Assembly (NCBI GenBank): GCA_022072175.1
Contig: JAJVIE010000003.1
Span: forward strand, 1,260,483-1,324,482
Reading direction: 5' to 3'
Source of the DNA: Candidatus Omnitrophota bacterium
GTDB taxonomy: Bacteria; Omnitrophota; Gorgyraeia; 2-02-FULL-51-18
Length of the DNA: 64,000 nucleotides
Part shown: positions 27,079 through 34,828 of the stretch, piece by piece
Layout: each line of letters starts with the position of its first letter
Position numbering within the stretch: position 1 is the stretch's first letter
Made by a program: the position numbers and the translations under genes
The notes under the pieces: model-generated
The model's database searches: none
The model's input: the letters and a program-made list of their open reading frames with translations, nothing else
What the model was told of the DNA's origin: nothing

Positions 27079-27151
27079 TACAATAGCGACTTTAGAGGCG
27101 GTATCCAGCCGCCACAGCTTCATACAGCCTCCTGCATAAGGGGGCTTTTTT
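27079..27151 (+). ncRNA. Candidate small RNA or leader with intrinsic terminator
   Basis: A -10-like TACAAT (27079-27084) is followed by a short hairpin (GGCGG...CCGCC, about 27097-27112) and a strong terminator: stem AGCCTCC/GGGGGCT (27126-27146) with a 7-nt loop and a T-run. A transcript of about 60 nt would end before the first island gene (27190). No clear -35 is visible. It may be a separate small RNA, an attenuating leader for the island operon or the end of an upstream transcript. Confidence 0.45.
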
Positions 27152-27189
27152 ATTGTTTCTAAACTTTATAGGCAAACAATGGACTTCCA

Positions 27190-28272
27190 ATGTCTAGCTT
27201 GAGCCTCTTTAAATTCAAGGACGACCATGCAAGGGTGGCTTACGATGAAACATACAAATTCTTAGACAGTCACCCAGAGTACACTCAGATTATAAGTGAC
27301 AATCTTTCAGCATATCGTATAGCAGGCGAATTAATTCCTTGGGGAATGATTGACTCATTATTTACCCAACGTCATTTTCCATTCCAAGAATCTATGCAAG
27401 ATTTTGAAGCATCAAGAGAGCTGTGTTTCTATGGCTTTTATAAAGCGTCTTATATGTCTCTCAAAAGTGCCTTTGAAATGGGTTTGCTATCCGTTTATTT
27501 AAATAACGAAGAAATGCATAACGAGAAATTTAAAAAATGGATTGCTTCAAAAGAAGATACTCCCTTCAAAAGACACATTCTTGAGGGTCTAAAAAAAGAA
27601 CCCAATGTGAAGTTGTTGATGGAAAAAGTCAATTTTGAAGACCAGATAAATTCCGTCTATAAAATTCTTTCAAATTATTCCCATACAAAAGGACGCACAT
27701 ACTCAGGCTTTCAGCAAAATCGTTCTAATGTAAATAGTTTCCAAGATAAAAGTTTTTTAAGGTGGCTTAGCTTAATGCAATCCGTGACTAGGATTATTAT
27801 TGCCGCACACCTTGCAAAGTACCCTGTCGGAATGCAGGAGACTCCTATTGAGCAAAAATTTGGAATTAATGGGCCTGTAGGAATGTTTATCGAGCCAGGC
27901 GAATCGGAATTTCTTAAGGGACTTTTAGGCGATGTTATGCGGAATGCTCTTCAGGAAATCAGCGACAACGATTCTGCCACTGCATCAATGGTTGAATGGG
28001 TCAACGGCCGTCCCGACATAAGCGAGGAAGAATTTAAAGAACAACTTTTGGATTTCGACAAGTTCATGATTGAAATGAACGGCTGGAATTCCTGGGGAAA
28101 ACAAAAATGGTCAAACCTATCAGGTGCAGAAGATAAAGGCTCCATCTATTATCAAGAAGCTCTACAGGAATACCACTTGCTTGAGAAGTGGGCAAAAGAA
28201 AATAACTTTATCGAATCAAAATATGAACGGGACAAATCCATCAATCAAGATAAGCGAGATATAAATGCCTAA
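27190..28272 (+). CDS. Island protein 1: helical protein of unknown function
   Basis: A 360-residue, mostly helical soluble protein with AT-rich codon use unlike the host genes. No domain was identified with certainty. The segment YKILSNYSHTKGRTYSG (about residues 155-171) resembles the helix-plus-His motif of HEPN-like or abortive-infection helical proteins, but the RX4-6H signature is not clear. Its 3' end overlaps the ATPase gene by 8 bases, so the two are probably co-translated and act together. The start has only a weak ribosome site. Confidence 0.6.
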   Translation: MSSLSLFKFKDDHARVAYDETYKFLDSHPEYTQIISDNLSAYRIAGELIPWGMIDSLFTQRHFPFQESMQDFEASRELCFYGFYKASYMSLKSAFEMGLLSVYLNNEEMHNEKFKKWIASKEDTPFKRHILEGLKKEPNVKLLMEKVNFEDQINSVYKILSNYSHTKGRTYSGFQQNRSNVNSFQDKSFLRWLSLMQSVTRIIIAAHLAKYPVGMQETPIEQKFGINGPVGMFIEPGESEFLKGLLGDVMRNALQEISDNDSATASMVEWVNGRPDISEEEFKEQLLDFDKFMIEMNGWNSWGKQKWSNLSGAEDKGSIYYQEALQEYHLLEKWAKENNFIESKYERDKSINQDKRDINA

Positions 28273-30493
28273 GAAGACAGCCGCAAATGCCGTCCCAGCT
28301 CCCGCCATTCAAAGCGGTGATGTTTTCCAAATAATTAAAATCGACCTTGAGAATTGTTATGGGATTAGAAAACTCGAGAAGGAATTCAATTTTGCCACTC
28401 GCTTGAATGTAATTTATGCACCTAACGGCTCAATGAAATCATCACTGGCAAAAACATTTCAAGACTTGTCTGGAGGCCAGGCTTCTACGGATAGAATCTT
28501 TAAGAAAAGACCCAACAAGAGATACATAAAAAACAAAGCGGGTTCCGATATTCCGCCTGAGGAAGTATTTGTAATCGAGCCTTTCAATCGGGATTATTTA
28601 TCGAAAAAAATATCTACTCTTCTAGTTAATAAAGACCTTAAAAATGAATATGACAAAATACATTCTGAAATCGACGATAAAAAAGATAGCCTGCTAAAAG
28701 AGCTGAAAAAGTCCTCTGGTCTCAAAAATCCAGAAGAGGTTTTATCCGTAGATATTGCTCATGACCCCAAAGAGTTTTTTAAGTCCCTATCCAGAATCGA
28801 ATCCGAAGTGATGGAAGACAAGCAGGCCGCTTTTAAGGGCATAAATTATGACAAAGTTTTAAACGATAAAGTCGTTCAACTATTGGAAACAAAAGAATTC
28901 AAAGACAAGCTTACGGAATACATAAAGGTGTACGAAAACTTAATCAGTCAGTCCAAGTTCTTTCGCCAGGGGATTTTTAATCATAATAACGCCGCTGAAA
29001 TAGCTAAGAACTTGAATGACAATGGCTTTTTCAAAGCCGAACATTCAGTCTCCTTTAACAATAAGGGCATTAAGCAAGAAGTTAAAACAGTTGCCGAGTT
29101 GGAAGCGGTCATTAAAGCCGAAAAAGACAGCATTCTGAGTAATCCAGAACTATCAAAATCGTTTGAGGACATAGATAAAAAAATTGCTAAGAACAAGGAA
29201 TGTAAAGATTTTCGAGAATGCATACAAGCTAACCAATTCATGCTGGCTGAATTAAATAACTTGCCTCTATTAAGGGAGAAGCTTTGGGTTGCGTATCTAG
29301 GAGGCAATGTTCCCCTCTTTAAAGATTTGATGGAAACTTACTCAAAAGGTAAACGCCAGCTCGATGAAATCGTAAAAAAAGCCAAAGAAGAATCCACAAA
29401 GTGGAAAAAGGTCATAGATATATTTAATTCCAGATTTTCGGTTCCCTTCATCGTAAACATGGTTAATCAACACGATGTAATTCTTAGACAGGAAGCCCCG
29501 AGCATTCAATTTAGTTTCAAAGACCCTGATGGCGGCCCAGAGGTTACCGTCCCTCAAAATGACCTATGGGGCATTCTTAGTATGGGTGAAAGACGAGCAT
29601 TGTATATTCTCAATATTATTTTTGAGGTTCAAGCGAGAATTGAGTCTAAACAACGAACTCTTTTCATCGTCGACGATATAGCTGATTCCTTCGATTATAA
29701 AAATAAGTACGCAATCATTGAATATTTAAGCGACATATCAAAAATTGAATTTTTTTATCAATTAATCCTGACGCACAATTTCGACTTCTTTAGAAATATT
29801 ACGAGTCGCCTTCAAGTTTACGGGCCTCATGCATTGCACACGATTAAGACGGATACCATGGTTAAATTGGTTGAAGAAAGATATAGGGAGAACCCGTTCA
29901 AAGAATGGAAAGACAATCTAACAAGAAATGAAATGCTGATTGCCGCCATTCCCTTTGTCAGGAATTTGGCCGAATACTGCGAAGGGAAGCAATCCAATTA
30001 TGACAAATTAACCTCACTTCTTCATATAAAACCAGATACAGATTCAATTCTCGTTGGCGATCTTGAAGCCATTTTAAAAAAGATTTTGACCGACAAATCA
30101 TCAACTTTAAATTTGGCTGACAAGACGAAGAAAGTAAAAGAATTGATATATGAAACGGCTGACAGAATATTTGCTGAGCGAGACGAAATAATTGATTTGG
30201 AAAAGAAGATAGTCTTATCAATTGCCATTCGTCTCAAGCTGGAAGAGTTTCTAATTAAAGAGATAGATGATGCTGGTTTTGTAAGGAGTATTAAAAGAAA
30301 TCAAACTATCGTTTTGATTAGAAAATATAAGGAAAAATTTCCGAGCGGTAAAGAAGATGAAATTAAATTGGCTGAACGGGTCAATTTAATGACTCCAGAG
30401 AACATTCACATTAATTCATTCATGTACGAACCCATCTTGGATATGTCGAGCGAACATCTGAAACGGCTCTACAAGGATGTAACTGAGGCATAA
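28265..30493 (+). CDS. Island protein 2: AAA/ABC-type ATPase with coiled coil
   Basis: A 742-residue ATPase of the RecF/SMC/PrrC-like class. Walker A is atypical: YAPNGSMKSSLAKTF, with Met where the family consensus has Gly. A long charged helical region (about residues 120-420) can form a coiled coil. The ABC signature is LSMGERRAL (about residue 440), Walker B TLFIVDDIADSFD, and the switch histidine LILTHNFDFF. The C-terminal 200 residues end with ENIHINSFMYEPILDMS, possibly an effector part. Such ATPases recur in phage-defence modules; the exact system was not identified. Confidence 0.75.
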   Translation: MPKKTAANAVPAPAIQSGDVFQIIKIDLENCYGIRKLEKEFNFATRLNVIYAPNGSMKSSLAKTFQDLSGGQASTDRIFKKRPNKRYIKNKAGSDIPPEEVFVIEPFNRDYLSKKISTLLVNKDLKNEYDKIHSEIDDKKDSLLKELKKSSGLKNPEEVLSVDIAHDPKEFFKSLSRIESEVMEDKQAAFKGINYDKVLNDKVVQLLETKEFKDKLTEYIKVYENLISQSKFFRQGIFNHNNAAEIAKNLNDNGFFKAEHSVSFNNKGIKQEVKTVAELEAVIKAEKDSILSNPELSKSFEDIDKKIAKNKECKDFRECIQANQFMLAELNNLPLLREKLWVAYLGGNVPLFKDLMETYSKGKRQLDEIVKKAKEESTKWKKVIDIFNSRFSVPFIVNMVNQHDVILRQEAPSIQFSFKDPDGGPEVTVPQNDLWGILSMGERRALYILNIIFEVQARIESKQRTLFIVDDIADSFDYKNKYAIIEYLSDISKIEFFYQLILTHNFDFFRNITSRLQVYGPHALHTIKTDTMVKLVEERYRENPFKEWKDNLTRNEMLIAAIPFVRNLAEYCEGKQSNYDKLTSLLHIKPDTDSILVGDLEAILKKILTDKSSTLNLADKTKKVKELIYETADRIFAERDEIIDLEKKIVLSIAIRLKLEEFLIKEIDDAGFVRSIKRNQTIVLIRKYKEKFPSGKEDEIKLAERVNLMTPENIHINSFMYEPILDMSSEHLKRLYKDVTEA

Positions 30494-30505
30494 CGTCTGA
30501 GGCTT

Positions 30506-31420
30506 TTGGATGACAATACTATGGATTTAAAACTCCCTTTCGGTTTAAAAAATGGTCAGCTAGTTCAGGTTTCGGATGTAGAGTCTGGCCTGAATTGTGG
30601 GTGCAGTTGTCCCGCCTGTGGTGATTCCCTAGTAGCAAGAAAAGGTAAAATTAAAATCCATCACTTTGCCCATCACAATTCTGACTGTATTCATGGATTT
30701 GAAACGGCCATACACCTTGCGGCTAAAAAAATTATCGAAGAGGCAGGTTATATTCGACTACCTAAACTTGAGTGCACAATCATAAGTGGTAGACAGAATT
30801 TTAGCTTTGATGAAACCGTGGTTCATTTCGACAAAATTTATTTAGAGAAAAGGCATCACGACATCGTTCCTGATATTGTGCTAGAAAAAGATGGTCGAAT
30901 ACTTTGTGTCGAGATTTTTGTAACCCATAAAGTTGACGAAGAAAAAAGAACAAAGATAAGACAGAGCAATACGTCAGCGATAGAGATTGATTTGTCCGAA
31001 ATTGACCGAACTATTGATTTTGAATTGCTCAAAGAAAAGGTCGTTGAATCGGCAGAAAATAAAGAATGGATATTCAATTCGAGTTTCGATTCAAAACGTT
31101 CGGCCCTGCATAAGCTAGTTCTTGAGAACTCGATGAAGAAAGATATGATACAGCGTGGAATGGCTACTCACATTGATTATTGCCCTATTCGCATAAGGGT
31201 CTGGCAGGGCAAACCATATGCCAATTTCATAGATGATTGTATTGGAGGGTGTAAAAATTTCGTTATGCCCAAAGGTAATTTTAAAGATGATTGGCTGGGC
31301 AAAGGCTTTGATTATACGGAAGACGGCATGATTTACTGTATCGGCCATAAAACCGATGAAGAAATTAATAAAATATTAAACGGTAATACCGCCACAGAGA
31401 AAGATACTGTTAGTAGCTAG
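30506..31420 (+). CDS. Island protein 3: CoiA-like nuclease with zinc finger
   Basis: A 304-residue protein. The N-terminus has CGCSCPACGDSLVARKG followed by IKIHHFAHH and a further Cys, the pattern of the competence-protein CoiA-like zinc domain. A PD-(D/E)XK-type core follows: DIVPDIVLEKDGRILCVEIF, with a lysine in THKVDEEK. A second Cys cluster (DDCIGGCKNF) lies near the C-terminus. It is probably the DNA- or RNA-cutting arm of the island. The start is either the TTG at 30506 (GAGG upstream) or the ATG five codons later. Confidence 0.65.
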   Translation: MDDNTMDLKLPFGLKNGQLVQVSDVESGLNCGCSCPACGDSLVARKGKIKIHHFAHHNSDCIHGFETAIHLAAKKIIEEAGYIRLPKLECTIISGRQNFSFDETVVHFDKIYLEKRHHDIVPDIVLEKDGRILCVEIFVTHKVDEEKRTKIRQSNTSAIEIDLSEIDRTIDFELLKEKVVESAENKEWIFNSSFDSKRSALHKLVLENSMKKDMIQRGMATHIDYCPIRIRVWQGKPYANFIDDCIGGCKNFVMPKGNFKDDWLGKGFDYTEDGMIYCIGHKTDEEINKILNGNTATEKDTVSS

Positions 31421-31443
31421 TTTCTCGAGAAAGGAATGATTAA

Positions 31444-32238
31444 ATGTATATATCTCCGTGGTTAATTCTTATCGGCATAGCGTTTGCCTTTATATATTTT
31501 AAATTTATCCGTAAGAACAATATTCAAAAGACTCCCTCTGTTCAGTTTATCGGAAGGCATCAAAAGGCAATTTTGGTAAGAGAGTATTTAGGAGAAAGAA
31601 TTCCTCAGCTAGAGTATCAAGTTGCCATTAACAACGACAACTTGGAGCACAAGGAAGTGGCTGAAAGAGTGCGCGAACTTGAAGACTATATTAAGTCTGA
31701 AAACTTCACAAGTGGTCTCGATGTCCAAAGTGTGAATAAAAAAATTGCAGAAATGTTCAACGAGTTTATTAAGACATCCGTACTGGAATTTGATAGAGCC
31801 TTAAAGGATAGATGCTTAAAAATATTCGATTCTACAAATGAACACATAACTCATTCTCTGCAACAACAGGGAAACGATGCGGAAACATTTGCCGATTCGT
31901 CCAAGCAACTAAAGGCTCTGTGGCATGTCGAAGGCTTGCTTGCTTACCTAAAATTGGGCGGCCTATTAAAAGATAACTCTTATGAACAAAACGTTTGGAT
32001 GATTATGAATATCCAGATGTATTCGAATGACATTATCAGCGGTGCTTTATCGCTTTTGACTCCAGAAGGTAGCCAGGACAATGCCAATCAATTGACCGAA
32101 GTAGCGAAAGGCCTAGCTAAGCAAGGCAAGATTGACCAAAAGGTTTTAAACAGAGTCGAGAAGGAAATTAAAGCTGGCTTAAGCTATAGCCGAGAAAATT
32201 ATCAAGTGCACTTGAAGCAAAAAAGTAAGGAGGTATAA
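31444..32238 (+). CDS. Island protein 4: single-pass membrane protein
   Basis: A 264-residue protein with one N-terminal membrane helix (WLILIGIAFAFIYFKFI), a short basic stretch and a helical cytoplasmic domain rich in Lys and Glu. No family was recognised. AAAGGAATG precedes the ATG. Its membrane anchor in a probable defence operon suggests a membrane-linked effector or sensor; this is inference only. Confidence 0.55.
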   Translation: MYISPWLILIGIAFAFIYFKFIRKNNIQKTPSVQFIGRHQKAILVREYLGERIPQLEYQVAINNDNLEHKEVAERVRELEDYIKSENFTSGLDVQSVNKKIAEMFNEFIKTSVLEFDRALKDRCLKIFDSTNEHITHSLQQQGNDAETFADSSKQLKALWHVEGLLAYLKLGGLLKDNSYEQNVWMIMNIQMYSNDIISGALSLLTPEGSQDNANQLTEVAKGLAKQGKIDQKVLNRVEKEIKAGLSYSRENYQVHLKQKSKEV

Positions 32239-32239
32239 A

Positions 32240-32494
32240 GTGGATAAAGGCAATGTCTCGGTAAGCTTTACGCACGCGGAAGCTCTGGTGCTTTGTGATT
32301 TGCTTTTTCGAATTGAAGAAAACAAACACAAGGTTAAGTTACAAGATTTTGAGGATGGCGAACGTAATGCTTTGATAAGGCTGGCTGGTTATTTCGACCC
32401 GTTATTGGTGGAACCATTTATGGAGAACTATGATGAGCTGGTTAAAGAGGCAAAGGATGAACTTATAGAAAAATACGGAAAATGGGAGTCGTAG
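32240..32494 (+). CDS. Island protein 5: small acidic protein
   Basis: An 84-residue acidic protein (VSFTHAEALVLCDLLFRIEE near the start, DELIEKYGKWES at the end). It begins at a GTG with a perfect AAGGAGGT and follows the membrane-protein stop by one base, so it is the last gene of the operon. No family was recognised. It could be a small regulator or immunity partner. Confidence 0.55.
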   Translation: MDKGNVSVSFTHAEALVLCDLLFRIEENKHKVKLQDFEDGERNALIRLAGYFDPLLVEPFMENYDELVKEAKDELIEKYGKWES

Positions 32495-32672
32495 CCAAAG
32501 AAAGATACAGTCGGTAGTATTTCCTGCTATTTTTAAACTCTGCTAAATCTGACCCCACCCCCCCCCTCCGAAAACCTCTACAATAGGCTAGAAACCGCAT
32601 TACAGCCCCCTTTAAAACGTAATTTAGCCCTGGCAGGATAGGGTTTGTTCCCCGAGTGTTCCCCCAATAAAA
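32495..32672. other. AT-rich intergenic remnant at the island end
   Basis: No convincing gene. The stretch has a run of C residues (GACCCCACCCCCCCCC) and a direct repeat TGTTCCCC-gag-TGTTCCCC near 32645-32665. Such repeats can be arm sites of integrases, but no integrase gene is present. Confidence 0.3.
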
Positions 32673-32704
32673 AACAGGCTACAGCGACTTTGCTGTAACC
32701 TGTT
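32673..32704. terminator. Bidirectional hairpin terminator at island end
   Basis: AACAGGCTACAGC pairs with GCTGTAACCTGTT around a GACTT loop, with one mismatch. A-rich sequence lies on the left and CTTTTA on the right, so it could stop transcription from either side. Confidence 0.7.
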
Positions 32705-32711
32705 CTTTTAC

Positions 32712-32904
32712 ATTGGTAGCGGGGGTTGGATCTGGCGCCTACGCGTCGATGGCGCCGCGTTAGCGGCGACCGGCGTCTGGCTAACGCGGCATCGACGCTC
32801 CGGTCGGCCAGCCGCCGCCTCGGAGGATGCCGATGCTCCCGTGGGTCGCATCGGCGTGTACGCGGGCTCGGCGGCTCCTGTCAAATCCAACTGGGGCTAC
32901 CAAT
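32712..32904. other. 193-bp hairpin-rich element with terminal inverted repeats
   Basis: A G+C-rich block between two AT-rich terminators. Its 20-bp ends are imperfect inverted repeats. Inside are a 19-bp hairpin (arms 32743-32764 and 32780-32798, with a 3-nt bulge) and a second arm (32810-32817 with 32869-32876, enclosing a 10-bp stem 32827-32836/32848-32857). It has no plausible gene. It may be a non-autonomous mobile element or a structured RNA. Confidence 0.55.
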
Positions 32905-32941
32905 AAAAATCCCACCGGCTTTTGACCGATGGGATTTTTAT

Positions 32942-32948
<7 letters not shown>
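32897..32948 (-). terminator. Terminator of tRNA-fMet, extended palindrome
   Basis: On the minus strand the tRNA 3' end runs straight into a hairpin with about 23 paired bases and a 7-nt loop. Its core is AAAAATCCCATCGG/CCGGTGGGATTTTT, followed by a U-rich tract. The outer part of the palindrome extends into the tRNA end itself. Confidence 0.75.
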
Positions 32949-33018
<70 letters not shown>

Positions 33019-33053
33019 TCGATATGTAGATAGGGTGTCTTGCGAAAGGCCTC

Positions 33054-33082
33054 AGTATAGCGGAGCCCCTCCCCAGTGTCAA
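33054..33082 (-). promoter_or_regulatory. Near-consensus sigma70 promoter of tRNA-fMet
   Basis: On the minus strand TTGACA (33082-33077), a 17-nt spacer and TATACT (33059-33054). The transcript would start near 33047, about 29 nt before the tRNA. Confidence 0.85.
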
Positions 33083-33105
33083 CGGCTCCAGGGCGGCGGG
33101 GCGCT

Positions 33106-33714
33106 CTAGGGGCGTTTGCCCGAGATCCCGAAAAACCAGATGAAATAGATGTAAGCACAGCCGAAGAGCAGCAGATACCCCGGATACCCGATCACGGCCA
33201 TCAACCACACGAGCGCAGAGGGATCGCCGTCGTCGCTCATCGTGTCGATCACCTGGCGGACCGAGCCGGGGCGGGCCGGGGCGGGCCGGTGCGCGCGAAA
33301 GTACACCACGCGTCCGAAGTTCATCGCCGACCCGGCGCAGGCCAGCGCGGCGATCCCGTAGATCGCGGGCGTCACGCCGCCCCGGACGGCTCCGAGGGCC
33401 AAGCCGACCCACAGGGCCATATCCACCAGCAGATCGCAGACGTAGTCGAGCCACATCCCGAACCGGCTCTGCATGTTCTTGATGCGCGCGATCTGCCCGT
33501 CGCAGTTGTCGAGGATGAAGGACAGGTGCAAAAACAGCGCACCGGAGAGCATCGCCGCCCGAGTTCCCAGGGACATGCACCAGGCGCACACCAGACCCGC
33601 CGCCAGGGACAGCAGGGTCACGTCGTTGGGACGCAAGGATGTGCGTGCCAACAGCGGCGACAGTCTTGAGGCGATGGCGCGGTTGTAGGTGAAGATCGAG
33701 CTCAGCATCCGCAT
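33106..33714 (-). CDS. CDP-alcohol phosphatidyltransferase, likely phosphonolipid synthase
   Basis: A 202-residue membrane enzyme with about six helices. The catalytic signature D-G-x2-A-R-x8-G-x3-D-x3-D is complete: CDGQIARIKNMQSRFGMWLD followed by YVCD. The family joins a nucleotide-activated head group to a lipid alcohol or the reverse. Next to genes for nucleotide-activated 2-aminoethylphosphonate, the likely reaction is transfer of that phosphonate to diacylglycerol, as proposed for PntP-type enzymes. It is divergent from the phosphonopyruvate decarboxylase genes. A generic phosphatidyltransferase role cannot be excluded. Confidence 0.8.
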   Translation of the reverse strand: MRMLSSIFTYNRAIASRLSPLLARTSLRPNDVTLLSLAAGLVCAWCMSLGTRAAMLSGALFLHLSFILDNCDGQIARIKNMQSRFGMWLDYVCDLLVDMALWVGLALGAVRGGVTPAIYGIAALACAGSAMNFGRVVYFRAHRPAPARPGSVRQVIDTMSDDGDPSALVWLMAVIGYPGYLLLFGCAYIYFIWFFGISGKRP

Positions 33715-33754
33715 ACTCTAGCGGTTCGCGGCCCGTAGGGCCATGATTATCTGC

Positions 33755-33760
33755 TATAAT
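33755..33760 (+). promoter_or_regulatory. -10 box of the ppd-pntC operon
   Basis: A perfect TATAAT ends 7 nt before the ATG at 33768 and no ribosome site is present, again the leaderless arrangement. Confidence 0.6.
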
Positions 33761-33767
33761 CGCCCGC

Positions 33768-34274
33768 ATGCACTGGTCCGCCCAACACACCGATAACGCC
33801 GCGCGTTTCCTCAGCGACCTCGATCGCTCGGGGTACGACTTCTTCACCGGAGTGCCCTGTTCGCTCCTGGGGGCCCTGCTCGAGCGCCTGAGCGGCGACG
33901 GCCGCTACTACCCGGCCGTCCGCGAGGATGCGGCCATCGGCATGGCCAGCGGAGCTTACCTGGCCGGCCGGCGGCCGGTCGTCCTGATGCAGAACTCCGG
34001 CCTCGGTTACTCGCTCAACGTACTGACCTCGCTCAACCTGATCTACAAGATACCCGTCCTCTGCCTCATCACCTATCGCGGGCAGGGCCCCGACGCGCCC
34101 GAGCACTGGGTGATGGGCCGCTCGTGCGAAGCGCTCCTGCGCGATATCGGCATCCGCGCCTCGGTCCCCGCGCCCGACGGCCTTGCGCAAGCTCTCCAGG
34201 AAGCCACGCGCTCGATGAAAGAGACCGGCGAGCCGTACGCGCTGCTGATCCAGCGGGGGATCTTCGGCGCATGA
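33768..34274 (+). CDS. Phosphonopyruvate decarboxylase, N-terminal (PYR) subunit
   Basis: A 168-residue subunit equal to the pyrimidine-binding half of Ppd, which decarboxylates phosphonopyruvate to phosphonoacetaldehyde and makes the PEP mutase step irreversible. It has FFTGVPCSLLGALLE, the catalytic glutamate in REDAAIGMASGAYLAG, and LMQNSGLGYSLNVLTSLNLI, all typical of Ppd. The enzyme is normally one chain; here it is split, as in sulfopyruvate decarboxylase (ComDE). The ATG of the second subunit overlaps its stop. ComD-like activity is the main alternative, but the context favours phosphonate. Confidence 0.85.
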   Translation: MHWSAQHTDNAARFLSDLDRSGYDFFTGVPCSLLGALLERLSGDGRYYPAVREDAAIGMASGAYLAGRRPVVLMQNSGLGYSLNVLTSLNLIYKIPVLCLITYRGQGPDAPEHWVMGRSCEALLRDIGIRASVPAPDGLAQALQEATRSMKETGEPYALLIQRGIFGA

Positions 34275-34828
34275 ACGCCCGCCAGGCCCTCGAGGCCCTG
34301 CTCCCCTTGCTGGACGATGAACCCGCGGTGTTCGCCACCGGTTACATCGCCCGCACCGCGCAGGCCGTGCGGCGCAGACCGCAGGATTTCCATATGATCG
34401 GTTCGATGGGCATGGTCTCGTCGCTGGCCACCGGAGTGGCGCTCGGCCGCCCGGGTCGCAAGGTGATCGCCGTGGACGGTGACGGCGCCGTCCTCATGAA
34501 CCTCGGCGCCCTGCCGACGGCCGGTGCCCTGCGCGTCTCGGACCTCGTGCACGTGTGTCTGGACAACGAGAGCTACGAGTCCACCGGCGCGCAGGCCTCC
34601 TACTCGGCGGCGGTGGCGCTCGAGAGCGTGGCCGCGGCCAGCGGCTACCGCAGCGCGGTCCGCGTGACCGACGCCGACTCGCTCCGGAGGGAGTTCGGCC
34701 GTGCGCTGACCTCGGAGGGACCGTCCTTCCTCCTGGTCAAGGTCTCGCTCGATGACGGTCCCGCCGCGCCGCGCATCGAGGCCGCACCGGAGCGCATCAC
34801 GGCGGATTTCAAGGCCGCTCTGCGTTGA
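34271..34828 (+). CDS. Phosphonopyruvate decarboxylase, C-terminal (PP) subunit
   Basis: A 185-residue subunit carrying the thiamine-diphosphate motif GDGAVLMNLGALPTAGALRV with the closing asparagine in CLDNESYESTG, and MIGSMGMVSSLATGVALG, as in Ppd and sulfopyruvate decarboxylase beta chains. It is coupled to the first subunit (ATGA) and to the next gene (TTGA). Both halves together have the length of a single-chain Ppd, so the split probably gives a functional heteromer. Confidence 0.85.
   Translation: MNARQALEALLPLLDDEPAVFATGYIARTAQAVRRRPQDFHMIGSMGMVSSLATGVALGRPGRKVIAVDGDGAVLMNLGALPTAGALRVSDLVHVCLDNESYESTGAQASYSAAVALESVAAASGYRSAVRVTDADSLRREFGRALTSEGPSFLLVKVSLDDGPAAPRIEAAPERITADFKAALR

Noticed and set aside
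32743-32798. Integron attC-like site
   Set aside because: It has GTTAGC...GCTAAC, but the core triplets face the opposite way to attC R-boxes, and no integrase or cassette is present.
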